Positions 1 through 7,477 are shown, counted from the stretch's first letter. The stretch: DNA of 64,000 nt from Pseudomonadota bacterium (GCA_021851865.1 JAJZBU010000009.1:1-64000); one strand, 5' to 3'. Numbers and translations: made by a program. The notes: a model not told the origin generated them from the letters alone.

Positions 1-238
1 CGACGAGAAAGCTGAGCAGGGCCAGCGGTCGTCCGGGCAGATAGAGGCTGGAATTGATGAAATTCCACACGTCGATGGCGCGATGCATATGCGGCGCCAG
101 CGCCCAGGGACTGAGATTGGGCAGGTCATCGAAGACAAAGCCGGCGCCGAGCACGGGCAGCAAGCCGACGTAGAGACTCACCAACACCAGCAGGAGTCCC
201 AAGCTCAGCAACAGCGATCGTCCGTGCAGGCGGCTCAT
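1..238 (-). CDS. GT-C-like integral membrane protein, N-terminal fragment
   Basis: This is the first 79 codons of a minus-strand gene that runs off the left edge. The ATG at 238 is preceded by AAGGAAA about 11 nt upstream. The protein starts with a short basic stretch and one hydrophobic membrane segment (about residues 8-25). The motif FVFDDLPNL and then GRPLALLSF follow. An acidic FDD just after the first membrane helix and a later RPL...SF motif are typical of GT-C glycosyltransferases of the PMT/TMTC type. Its place directly downstream of two type IV pilin genes would suit a pilin- or surface-glycan glycosyltransferase. That role is inference; the diagnostic C-terminal part lies outside the window. 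Confidence 0.5.
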   Translation of the reverse strand, partial: MSRLHGRSLLLSLGLLLVLVSLYVGLLPVLGAGFVFDDLPNLSPWALAPHMHRAIDVWNFINSSLYLPGRPLALLSFLV

Positions 239-323
239 GGGCTTCGATGTTTCCTTAAACCTGAAGGTCGCTAGACTGACATATCCGCACGATGACTTCC
301 AAGTCATCGCGAGTCTTCGCCAT

Positions 324-350
324 AAAAAAGCCCCGGAGTCCGGGGCTTTT
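324..350 (-). terminator. Intrinsic terminator after the first pilin gene
   Basis: A perfect GC-rich stem, AGCCCCGG with CCGGGGCT and an AGT loop, is flanked by six A on the left and four T on the right in plus-strand reading. Read on the minus strand it ends in a run of six T, a classic rho-independent terminator directly after the pilin stop codon at 366. The T tract on the other side could let it act in both directions. Confidence 0.85.
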
Positions 351-365
351 CGTCACACTGCCTGA

Positions 366-833
366 TTAGACACGGCAGTTGGCAGGACGCCACTTGTCCG
401 GCAGCACGCCTTTCGCTATGGGCACGGTGCAGGTCCAGATCACCGAGCCGCCACCGGTGGCACCTGCCTTGTTACCGCTGGTCGGGTCGAGGGTCATGGT
501 CATTTGCGCGAGGTTGGGATCAGCGGAACGGAAGGCAATGGTGATGGCGCCAGTGATAGGTGCAGTCACCACCGACAGCACATTGTTGCCCCTGATACTG
601 ACGCTGGGCGGCAGGCCGTAGCTGGCATTAGTGCCGGCCTGGAAGAACTGACCATTGGTGCTGTGTGCTTCCGAGACAGCGGTCTTGGCGGCGTCAGCGA
701 GGCCCATACCTTCCGAGACCTTGGCGCGGATGGTGTAGTCCTGGTAGGCGGGGATGGCGACGGCCGCCAGGATGCCGATGATCGCGACGACGATCATCAG
801 TTCAATCAGGGTAAAACCCTTTTGCATTTTCAT
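366..833 (-). CDS. pilA: Type IV major pilin (copy 1)
   Basis: Structural subunit of type IV pili: inner-membrane prepilin cleaved and N-methylated by PilD, then polymerised into the pilus. The 155-aa product has a short basic leader ending in Gly (MKMQKG), then [17 protein letters not shown] with the essential Glu at mature position 5, a hydrophobic helix and [12 protein letters not shown]-terminal pair of Cys (in VIWTCTV and PANCRV) marks the D-region disulfide loop. I chose the ATG at 833 because GGAGGA lies 4 nt upstream and the sigma-54 promoter at 882-897 puts the transcript start near 871, so an ATG further upstream would not be transcribed as a start. ATG 827 is also possible. A close paralogue lies just upstream. 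Confidence 0.93.
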   Translation of the reverse strand: MKMQKGFTLIELMIVVAIIGILAAVAIPAYQDYTIRAKVSEGMGLADAAKTAVSEAHSTNGQFFQAGTNASYGLPPSVSIRGNNVLSVVTAPITGAITIAFRSADPNLAQMTMTLDPTSGNKAGATGGGSVIWTCTVPIAKGVLPDKWRPANCRV

Positions 834-881
834 GAAATCCTCCGATGGATAGGCCGGCATGGACCAGCACACTTTAATCTA

Positions 882-897
882 AGCAGTTTTTGTGCCA
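882..897 (-). promoter_or_regulatory. Sigma-54 (RpoN) promoter of pilin copy 1
   Basis: On the minus strand the sequence reads TGGCAC-AAAAA-CTGCT. The GG (-24) and GC (-12) doublets are 12 nt apart, as RpoN promoters require. The predicted start near 871 gives a leader of about 38 nt to the ATG at 833. Pilin genes in Pseudomonas and relatives are classically RpoN/PilR-dependent. Confidence 0.75.
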
Positions 898-1015
898 AAT
901 GCCAAGGTGCTCTGCTGCCTATATTTGACGCCAGTCTGCCGGCATATGCTTTCGTGGGTGGTGGTTGGGATTGACAAATTTTGTCAGTCTCGGCCGCTGA
1001 AGGTCACATCCCCGC

Positions 1016-1501
1016 CTAAACACGGCAGTTGGCTGGCCGCCACTTATCGGGCAGGACATTGGCCGTGCTCAAGGGAATGGTGCAGCTCCAGATCACCGAG
1101 CCCATGGTGCCTGAGTTCGCCGTGGTCGGATCGAGGAGCATGATCATGCTCTTGAGGTTGGGGTCGGCAGAACGAAAGGCGATGGTGATGCCGCCCGGGC
1201 TGGGGTCACCCTTGGCACTGGCGTTGGCGACGCTGACCGACAGCACATTGTTGCCCTTGATGCTGGCGCCGGGCGGCAGGCCATAGCTGGCATTGGTACC
1301 CTGCACATAGAACTTGCCATTGGCGATGTGCGCCTCGGAGACGGCGGTCTTGGCGGCATCGGCCAGGCCTATCCCTTCGGCGACCTTAGCGCGTATGGTG
1401 TAGTCCTGATAGGCGGGGATGGCGATGGCGGCGAGGATGCCGATGATGGCGACGACGATCATCAGTTCGATCAGGGTGAAGCCGCGATGATGGGTCGACA
1501 T
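1016..1501 (-). CDS. pilA: Type IV major pilin (copy 2)
   Basis: Second type IV pilin, 161 aa, with leader MSTHHRG and then [17 protein letters not shown] and [10 protein letters not shown], so it keeps the PilD cleavage Gly and Glu5. It resembles copy 1 along its length. The ends are almost identical, including the C-terminal [13 protein letters not shown]; the middle (about residues 85-140) differs in sequence and length. The ATG at 1501 has AGAGGTGT just upstream and lies inside the transcript predicted from the sigma-54 site at 1560-1575, whereas an upstream in-frame start at 1564 would precede that transcript. There is no clear terminator before copy 1, but copy 1 has its own promoter, so the two can be expressed separately. 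Confidence 0.93.
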   Translation of the reverse strand: MSTHHRGFTLIELMIVVAIIGILAAIAIPAYQDYTIRAKVAEGIGLADAAKTAVSEAHIANGKFYVQGTNASYGLPPGASIKGNNVLSVSVANASAKGDPSPGGITIAFRSADPNLKSMIMLLDPTTANSGTMGSVIWSCTIPLSTANVLPDKWRPANCRV

Positions 1502-1522
1502 GGGACACCTCTGTGCTGGTGG

Positions 1523-1552
1523 TCTCGGCATCCTCTGAGGGGGATGCCGAGA
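1523..1552 (-). promoter_or_regulatory. Stem-loop at the 5' end of the pilin copy 2 leader
   Basis: An 11-bp perfect inverted repeat (1523-1533 with 1542-1552, TCTCGGCATCC / GGATGCCGAGA, 8-nt loop) lies between promoter and start codon. The transcript start expected from the -12 GC at 1561-1562 is about 1550, so the mRNA would open almost exactly with this hairpin. Such 5'-terminal stems are known to stabilise bacterial mRNAs. Confidence 0.55.
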
Positions 1553-1559
1553 GTCTCCT

Positions 1560-1575
1560 AGCAATTAAGATGCCA
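1560..1575 (-). promoter_or_regulatory. Sigma-54 (RpoN) promoter of pilin copy 2
   Basis: On the minus strand it reads TGGCAT-CTTAA-TTGCT, an excellent match to the -24/-12 consensus with correct 12-nt GG-to-GC spacing. The predicted start is near 1550 and the coding start at 1501. Confidence 0.82.
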
Positions 1576-1588
1576 TTATCATGCAAGA

Positions 1589-2704
1589 TCAGTGTCGTGG
1601 CGTTGGTGCCTCGAGGCCGGCGGCGCGCAGCTGCTGCATGAGCAGGTCGGTGTAAGCGCTCTTATCGTGGCGGTCGAGGTGGGAGTCGTCGGGGCAGAGA
1701 AAACCTTCCTGTAGAGCGAGGTCGTCGATGCGCAGGGCCGGTGCCTGCACGCGACTGACCAGCAGGTTCCAGAAAGAGGGGCGCGGATTCTGCTCCTCGA
1801 TGTAGTCGCGCACCAGGCCGCTCGTCGGTGAGACGATGAGGGCGACCCAGCCGCCGCGTTGCTGGATGGCATGGATCTCATCGTTCAATCGCGCGATGTT
1901 GTGCAGATAAGCGGCGTTGCTATGTGCCGGCAGGTGGGCGATATACTCGGCGAGAGTGTGCTTGACGAGGGGCCAGGGGATGCGCGGGTCATAGTCGATT
2001 TCAACGCCCAAGGTGGAGCCCATGCGGTACAGATAGAATTGCGGTTCCGGCAGGCGTTGGTAGTCGGCGTCGACCGAGCGATTGTGTTGCACCAGCAGAT
2101 ACTGCACCACCGGATGGCGGGCGAGAATGCGATGGGTGAGGGCTGACCACGGCCTCGAACCGTCGGCGTAGGCGCGCAGGTGCGAGCGCACGAGGTCCTG
2201 CAGGCGGTCTTCCATGCGCGTAAAGCGCGGCCAGGGGTGGGCGCGATCCTCCTCGAAGTCGTGCTCCCAGGCGGCGGCGATGCTGTCGGTGGTATGGTGG
2301 CGAGAGCCGTCGATGAGATCGTCGTTGAAGTCGATGATGAGCTTGCCGTGAAAGTCGCGGTCCTGAGCCAAGCCGCGCAGGATGGGCAGGAAGGAAACGC
2401 CGTCGATGGCCAGCTGCACCGGTTCGAGCTCGGGCATCTGGCGTTCCATTTCACTCAGGTCGGTGTCGAGGAGGATACGCGAAGCGCCGATCATGACCAG
2501 GGCGCGTGAGCCCAAGGCATCGGCGCGGGCGCGCTCGTGCAGCCAGAGGCTCTCGCTGTCTTCCTGGTTGGGGCGTATGCCGCGCGCGGCGAGGCCGAGC
2601 TCGAGTGCCAGCACGGTGAGCAGAAAGAGCAGAAAGGCGCTCTGCAGGGTGGCGAGCAGGGGTGTCGAGGGCAGTCGGTCAGAACTGAAAGTAGATGAAG
2701 GCAT
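1589..2704 (-). CDS. SGNH-like membrane-anchored protein paired with an MBOAT
   Basis: 371-aa protein with one N-terminal membrane anchor (about residues 17-40) and a large, presumably periplasmic domain. The anchor is followed by LVMIGASRI, which fits the first SGNH block, and near the C-terminus comes DDSHLDRHD, like the closing DxxH of SGNH/AlgJ-type enzymes. The block I Asp of GDS is replaced by Ala (GAS), so catalytic competence is uncertain. The start overlaps the 3' end of the upstream MBOAT gene by 26 nt, implying translational coupling. MBOAT plus SGNH-like pairs usually move acyl (often acetyl) groups onto exported polysaccharides, and that is the likely role. Substrate unknown. Confidence 0.6.
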   Translation of the reverse strand: MPSSTFSSDRLPSTPLLATLQSAFLLFLLTVLALELGLAARGIRPNQEDSESLWLHERARADALGSRALVMIGASRILLDTDLSEMERQMPELEPVQLAIDGVSFLPILRGLAQDRDFHGKLIIDFNDDLIDGSRHHTTDSIAAAWEHDFEEDRAHPWPRFTRMEDRLQDLVRSHLRAYADGSRPWSALTHRILARHPVVQYLLVQHNRSVDADYQRLPEPQFYLYRMGSTLGVEIDYDPRIPWPLVKHTLAEYIAHLPAHSNAAYLHNIARLNDEIHAIQQRGGWVALIVSPTSGLVRDYIEEQNPRPSFWNLLVSRVQAPALRIDDLALQEGFLCPDDSHLDRHDKSAYTDLLMQQLRAAGLEAPTPRH

Positions 2705-4079
2705 GCTCGTCCCCTCCGGAGAACAGATAGAGTGAGATCAGGGCGCCGGCGATCAGGCCGCTTTGCAGCCAGGATGGACAGCGCTGAAAGATCTCCTCGA
2801 GGTGGCTCTGTCGCGCCAGGTATTGAAAGGTGAAAATACCGAGCAGGAGCAGGGGAATGAAGAGGCGGGTCAGTGTATCCAGGTGGGCGGACGCCGGCAC
2901 GTTAGCGAAGAGATGGTGCAGGATGTCGAACATCTGCGTCGTGCTCTTCGCCCGGAAAGGAATCCAGAGCAGGGTGACGATGAACGTGGTGAGCAGGATG
3001 GCCGGTAGCCGTGCCGGAGCACCCTGACGGCCGAAGAGACGGCGTTCGGCGGCAAGACAGAGACCGTGCAGTGCTCCCCAGGCGACGAACATCCAGGAGG
3101 CGCCGTGCCAGAGGCCGCCGATGAGCATGGTGAGGAAGAGATTGCGGTAAGTCTTGAGCGGCGTCAGGCGATTGCCACCCAAGGGGATGTAGAGGTAGTC
3201 GCGCAGCCAGGTCGACAAGGAGATGTGCCAGCGCCGCCAGAAGTCCATGAAGCCGCTGGCAGCGTAGGGAAAGTGAAAGTTGTCGGGGAAGGCGAAGCCG
3301 AAGCAGAGGGCGATGCCGATGGCGCACAACGAATAGCCGGCGAAGTCGAAGTAGATCTGCCCAGCGAAGGAGGTGCAGGCCAGCCAGGTGTCGAGGCTGC
3401 CAAACTGCTGCAGGTTGGCGTAGACCTGGTTGGTGACGGGGGCGAAGGCGGTGTCGGCGAGCACCGATTTGCAGAACAGTCCGAAGATGAGCAGGATGAG
3501 GCCCCAGACGATCTGCTGCTGGGTCGGCTGGCGCGGCTCTTCGATCTGGGCGAGCAGGACCTTGGCGCGCAGGATGGGGCCGGCGACGAGGTGGGGAAAG
3601 AAACTGACGAAGAGGGCGTAGTCGGCCCAAGATGCGCGGGCGTGGATCTCACGCCGGTAGACGTCGATGGTGTAGGACAGAGAGGCGAAGGTGTAGAAAG
3701 AGATGCCGACCGGCAGCACCCAGCCGACATCCGCGGGTAGATGCGCCTGCCAGACTGGGGGCAGCAGCCAGCGCAGGTTGGCGAGAAAAAAATCGGTGTA
3801 TTTGAAAGCCCCGAGCAAGCCGAGGTTGGCGCTCAGGCTCGCGATCAGCAAGGTCTTGCGCCAGGGAGCGGAGGTGGCGCGATCGATGCGGCGGGCCAGC
3901 CACCAATCGACGCTGGTCGAGGCCAGGAGGATCAGGGTATAGGGGGCGTACCAGGCAGCATAGAAGGCATAGCTGCTCAGCAGCAACCAGCGCTTGCGCC
4001 AGGTCCAGTCATGCATGAGCAGGTAGATGGGCAGGACGAGGGCAAAAAAAACAAGAAAAGTCAGTGAATTGAAGAGCAC
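2679..4079 (-). CDS. MBOAT-family O-acyltransferase (AlgI/DltB-like)
   Basis: 466-aa polytopic inner-membrane protein of the membrane-bound O-acyltransferase family, which passes acyl groups across the membrane to surface polymers. It opens LFNSLTFLVFF and carries the family signatures GISFYTFASLSYTIDVYRR, FWRRWHISLSTWLRDYLYIP and GGLWHGASWMFVAWG, including both conserved His residues. I chose the GTG at 4079 because AAGGA lies about 8 nt upstream and family members normally start at this point; a longer GTG-initiated frame (from 4121) adds 14 residues with no SD. The downstream SGNH-like gene overlaps it and is its probable partner. The acceptor polymer cannot be named because no glycan genes are visible nearby. 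Confidence 0.88.
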   Translation of the reverse strand: MLFNSLTFLVFFALVLPIYLLMHDWTWRKRWLLLSSYAFYAAWYAPYTLILLASTSVDWWLARRIDRATSAPWRKTLLIASLSANLGLLGAFKYTDFFLANLRWLLPPVWQAHLPADVGWVLPVGISFYTFASLSYTIDVYRREIHARASWADYALFVSFFPHLVAGPILRAKVLLAQIEEPRQPTQQQIVWGLILLIFGLFCKSVLADTAFAPVTNQVYANLQQFGSLDTWLACTSFAGQIYFDFAGYSLCAIGIALCFGFAFPDNFHFPYAASGFMDFWRRWHISLSTWLRDYLYIPLGGNRLTPLKTYRNLFLTMLIGGLWHGASWMFVAWGALHGLCLAAERRLFGRQGAPARLPAILLTTFIVTLLWIPFRAKSTTQMFDILHHLFANVPASAHLDTLTRLFIPLLLLGIFTFQYLARQSHLEEIFQRCPSWLQSGLIAGALISLYLFSGGDEHAFIYFQF

Positions 4080-4201
4080 GAGAGCATCCTTGAAACGCAG
4101 CCATGTATGAAGTCGACGCACGCGGCGGGCATCGCTGCTGCATCATAGAAGGCTTTGACGATGCTGGCTAGCTGCGCTGATTTCAGGCGCTGATTTCGAG
4201 G

Positions 4202-4230
4202 TTGTTCTCATCGATGAGCTGGGCTAGAAT
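4202..4230 (+). promoter_or_regulatory. Sigma-70 promoter of tRNA-Thr
   Basis: TTGTTC (4202-4207), a 17-nt spacer, then TAGAAT (4225-4230); the tRNA begins 27 nt after the -10 box. Confidence 0.6.
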
Positions 4231-4256
4231 GCGCATCCCGCCTCGCTTCGCGTCGC

Positions 4257-4332
<76 letters not shown>

Positions 4333-4456
4333 GTCAAAGCCCCGCGTCAAACCTGCATTTCAAGCCTAATCTGATCGTCCGTACAGTATCGCTTTCAGCA
4401 CAGAATCCAGTGTGTTTCAGCACAAAAACCGGCGGTCGCGCACAGTGCGGACCGAA

Positions 4457-4789
4457 TCATGCCGGCGGCTCAATGCGGTCAAGCCCCACGTTGTACCGCT
4501 GCCGCATGGCCTCGGTGCGATGGCCGGCGATGGTCTTGTCTGACGCTTCAGTCAGCCCCTTTCGTTTCAGGTCGTGCAGCGTCCACCAGGTCGACGCCAG
4601 GCCGGAATCATCCATCCGCGCCTTCACGCGCTGCATGGCGGTGTCCAGGGTATCCTTCTTCAATGGCCCGCCGCCGGCATTCAGGATCAGGTGAAGTCTC
4701 AGCGTCCGGTGCTGCGCCAGGGCTCCCTCGACGGGTGTCACCCTACAGGTGAGTGCGTGCGCCAGATCTTTCAAAAACTTCTGGCTCGC
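4457..4789 (-). pseudogene. Tyrosine recombinase (phage-type integrase), C-terminal remnant
   Basis: About 110 codons are readable on the minus strand. They match only the C-terminal part of a tyrosine recombinase: TLHDLKRKGLTEAS corresponds to the HxLR block (Arg changed to Lys in HDLK), and IAGHRTEAMRQRYNV holds the GH and the nucleophile Tyr. An in-frame TAA at 4790-4792 cuts the frame upstream, and no core-binding or SAM-like domain follows in any frame. It lies beside tRNA-Thr, the usual position for an integrase. It is most likely the decayed integrase of an island and is not expected to be active. Confidence 0.75.
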
Positions 4790-5033
4790 TTATTCGACGA
4801 GTGGCAAGTTTGGAAAATTTATATTTTTGGAATTTAAAGGTTAAAAACAGGTAGTTGCAAATTTCCCTAGACAGGGTGATGGTGACGGACATCTCTATGC
4901 ACATACACCAGTGTTGCTGACCTCGTGCACGACCACTATGATTCATATAACGGTTTTCATGGAGCGCTACCGAGCACCGTGCGGTACGGTGGCTGGGTGA
5001 TGACTGAGCGTCGCCATTGCTGAGGTGAGGAAG

Positions 5034-5246
5034 ATGAGCAAATGGATTAGGAGTATGGCGAGAGGTGTCGCCACGTTCACCATCGTTCATCGCCCATCGT
5101 ACACGATAGACGATAGGCAAACAGACAGTGACTTGGAGGCTCTTGTCGGTGATTGGCATCGCGTTGGCAATGACATCAAGGTTTCCATGAACAAGGCTGA
5201 GCCCGAGATCAATTCGGGTAGAATTCGCAAGGCCATGAATGGCTAG
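5034..5246 (+). CDS. Small conserved-looking protein upstream of DUF2335
   Basis: 70-aa soluble protein with an acidic C-terminal half containing LVGDWHRVGNDIKVSMNKAE. I recall similar short ORFs with a DW..VG.D motif just upstream of DUF2335 membrane protein genes, which is the arrangement here. The ATG at 5034 follows GAGGTGAGGA (SD core 5022-5025, 8 nt spacing). Its 3' end overlaps the DUF2335 reading frame by 8 nt, a sign of coupling. Base composition is more AT-rich than the neighbours, as expected in an island. Function unknown. Confidence 0.55.
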   Translation: MSKWIRSMARGVATFTIVHRPSYTIDDRQTDSDLEALVGDWHRVGNDIKVSMNKAEPEINSGRIRKAMNG

Positions 5247-5697
5247 TAAGCCTCGTGGGCAAAGCACCCGCACTAGCCAAAAGGGAGGCAACGCTCTTCA
5301 AAAAGAGAGTCATCTTCAGGGAAATAAGAATGAAGTATCTGTGAATTATGCAGAGTAAAGATGGCCAATTCCGCATGCTTTTGAGATGGAAAAGTATGAA
5401 TCCATCCTTTCGGGTGCAGCCGATAGAATCATCTCCATGGCGGAGCAAGAGCAAAAGCATCGTCACTCGATGGAGCAGTGCAGGCTGAGCGCGCAAGTTA
5501 ACGCCAATCAGCTTGCTGCGCGTGAGGTTCGGCGCGGGCAGTGGATGAGTCTTTTTGTTGTCATCGTTATTGCGTTTCTGGCCGGATATGCCATCTACAC
5601 GGACCATGCGATTCTTTCGGGTGTTCTCGGGGTGGGCGATCTGGTCTGGATTGTTTACCTATTTATTAACGGCAAGAACGGCAAAGCGCCGAAATAG
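5239..5697 (+). pseudogene. DUF2335 membrane protein gene interrupted by an in-frame TAA
   Basis: Read from the ATG at 5239, the frame gives 39 codons (MASKPRGQSTRTSQKGG...), an ochre stop at 5356-5358, then continues unbroken in the same frame to 5697. After the stop, IPHAFEMEKYESILSGAADR and SMAEQEQKHRHSME are the signature of the DUF2335 family. A membrane helix pair (SLFVVIVIAFLAGYAIY and GVLGVGDLVWIVYLF) and a basic tail follow. Family members normally have about 40-60 residues before the PHP..L..YE motif, so the upstream 39 codons are the natural N-terminus and the TAA is a nonsense mutation. Alternatively the 103-codon frame from ATG 5386 may be used, but I see no good SD there. Function of the family is unknown. 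Confidence 0.7.
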
Positions 5698-5727
5698 CGG
5701 AGGCCGGATCGCGGCGGATTCCTTTGT

Positions 5728-5868
5728 CTAGCCCATCACTTCCCCGCCCTGAACGGCGGGTCTTGTCGCGCACCGGGTAAACGCCATGGTTTCCTTGCCG
5801 TTAGACCACTCCATGTGGGCAGTCATCACATCGTATTTGCCGTAGCGGTAAATCTTCACCTTGTCCAT
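5728..5868 (-). CDS. Small hypothetical protein (46 aa)
   Basis: A 46-codon ORF on the minus strand with a strong SD, CAGGAGG, 6 nt before the ATG at 5868. The product starts MDKVKIYRYGKYDVMTAHM, contains FTRCATRPAV and ends in GGEVMG. The pattern of an aromatic-rich YRYxxYDV start, a central RxAT and a terminal GGEV recalls short uncharacterised accessory proteins of islands and prophages, but I cannot name a family. It lies in the tRNA-Thr island, convergent with the DUF2335 gene. Confidence 0.5.
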   Translation of the reverse strand: MDKVKIYRYGKYDVMTAHMEWSNGKETMAFTRCATRPAVQGGEVMG

Positions 5869-5994
5869 AGTCGGCCTCCTGTCAGAAATTGACGATGGCT
5901 AGGTCACAGCGTATGGCTTGGCGCAGCGATGTACCACCTGCGAATCAGGCAGGCGGGTACCCCGCTTATGCCTGCTGCGACCATGGGGACGGTT

Positions 5995-7251
5995 TTATGT
6001 CGTAGTTTTTTGGGTGGTTGTGGGTTGTCCCGGCAGGGCGACGGCGAGCAGGCCGATCAGCGGTAGATAGGCGCAGATCTTGTAGACGGTGATGATGCCG
6101 AGGTGGTCGGCCAGACCGCCGAGCACGGCGGCGCCGATGCCAGCGAGGCCGAAGGCGAGTCCGAAGAACATGCCGGCGACCGTGCCGGTGCGGCCCGGCA
6201 TCAGTTCCTGGGCATAGACGACGATGGCTGGGAAGGCGGAGGCGAGGAGAAAGCCAATCAGGAGGGTCAGCAGCACCGAGGTATTGAGGCCGACATAAGG
6301 TAAGGCGAGGGTGAAGGGGGCGATGCCGAGGATCGAGACCCAGATCACTTGCTTGCGGCCGATACGGTCACCGATCGGGCCACCGAGCAGGGTGCCTGCT
6401 GCCACCGCGAACAGGAAAAAGAACAGGTGATACTGCGCTGTGCGCGTATCGATGCCGTAGCGGTGCATGAGATAGAAGATCAGGTAGCTGGTGATGCTGG
6501 CCATATAGAAGAACTTCGAAAACATCAGCGCCAGCAGTACCGCCAGGGTGCGGATGAGTAGCGGTCGTGGCAGAGTGCTGGTGGGGGTATGGGTCTGTGC
6601 CTTGGGTTGACGGTGCTGGTGGCGGTACCAGACGCCGACGCCGGTGAGAACGATCATGCCGAGCAGGGCGATGAGGGAAAACAGGGCCAGGCTCTTTTGA
6701 CCTTGCGGCAGGACGATCCAGGCGGCGAGCAAGGGCCCGAAAGCGGCGCCGGCATTGCCGCCGACCTGAAAGATGGATTGCGCCAGGCCATGCTGTCCGC
6801 CTGAGGCCATGCGTGCCACGCGGGAAGCTTCGGGATGAAAGATGGAAGATCCGCTGCCGACCAAGGCGGCGGCCAGCAGCAGAAGCGGAAAGCTGCTCGC
6901 CATCGACAACAGCAGCAGGCCGCTCAGGGTGAAGCCCATGCCGATGGCGAGTGAGAAGGGCTGCGGGTGGCGATCGGTGTAGGCGCCGACCAGGGGCTGC
7001 AGCAGCGAGGCGGTGAACTGGAAGGCGAGCGTGATGAGGCCGATCTGGGCGAAGTTCAGGTGGAAGCCGCTCTTGAACAGAGGGTAGCTGGCGATCATCA
7101 GCGACTGCATGGTGTCGTTGAGAAAGTGCGAAAAACTGATGGCGCCGAGAACAGGAAAGACGGTGCGGTCGGCACTGGCGGTACTGGTGGTACTGGTGGT
7201 ACTGGTGGTACTGGTGGTACTGGTGGTACTGGTGGTGCTGGCGGTGGACAT
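5995..7251 (-). CDS. fsr: MFS exporter, fosmidomycin-resistance (Fsr) type
   Basis: 418-aa major facilitator with 12 predicted membrane helices. After a Ser/Thr-repeat tail, ISFSHFLNDTMQSLMIASYP is the Fsr hallmark; GAYTDRHPQP and GPIGDRIGRK are the two MFS loop 2-3 motifs, and GSGSSIFHPEASRVA is also typical of the family. Fsr-type proteins export fosmidomycin and related small molecules by proton antiport. The ATG at 7251 is chosen because homologues begin only slightly before the first helix; a longer frame is uninterrupted but lacks family resemblance. The N-terminus is built from a 9-bp tandem repeat giving (Ser-Thr-Thr)n, which is unusual. The gene is divergent from the AddB-like gene. 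Confidence 0.85.
   Translation of the reverse strand: MSTASTTSTTSTTSTTSTTSTTSTASADRTVFPVLGAISFSHFLNDTMQSLMIASYPLFKSGFHLNFAQIGLITLAFQFTASLLQPLVGAYTDRHPQPFSLAIGMGFTLSGLLLLSMASSFPLLLLAAALVGSGSSIFHPEASRVARMASGGQHGLAQSIFQVGGNAGAAFGPLLAAWIVLPQGQKSLALFSLIALLGMIVLTGVGVWYRHQHRQPKAQTHTPTSTLPRPLLIRTLAVLLALMFSKFFYMASITSYLIFYLMHRYGIDTRTAQYHLFFFLFAVAAGTLLGGPIGDRIGRKQVIWVSILGIAPFTLALPYVGLNTSVLLTLLIGFLLASAFPAIVVYAQELMPGRTGTVAGMFFGLAFGLAGIGAAVLGGLADHLGIITVYKICAYLPLIGLLAVALPGQPTTTQKTTT
7174..7245. repeat. 9-bp tandem repeat (VNTR) inside the fsr 5' end
   Basis: Six perfect copies of ACTGGTGGT (7183-7236) are flanked by one degenerate copy on each side (ACTGGCGGT at 7174 and GCTGGCGGT at 7237). On the coding strand each unit encodes three residues, Ser-Thr-Thr. 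Copy-number change would alter protein length without shifting the frame. Confidence 0.9.
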
Positions 7252-7477
7252 GATCGGCTCTCTGGCGAGGAAGGTTAATCTACCGGTCACCTGATCGCCT
7301 GTCCAGCCGCGCGGGTGTGGCGAGCAGTGATGACGTGTTGCCGCTGCCATGTCGCGCGTAGATCTTGGGCTGCTGCCAAGCGCGTGTTGGCCTATGGTAA
7401 GGTAGGCCTCGTTGTCGTGGCGGTTCCAGGGATCGCGAGAGCCGATCAAGCGCGACGATATAGCCAGGAATCCGCTC

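Noticed and set aside
4743-5291. 182-codon minus-strand frame through the tRNA-Thr island
   Set aside because: It overlaps the better-supported plus-strand small ORF, has no SD, and its translation shows no family-like pattern.
5712-5726. Partial match (GATTCCT..TTG) to the 3' end of tRNA-Thr as a possible attR site
   Set aside because: Only about ten scattered bases agree with a gap; too short to be distinguished from chance.
7174-7245. Tandem 9-mers as a CRISPR-like array
   Set aside because: Units are contiguous without spacers and lie in frame within a coding sequence.
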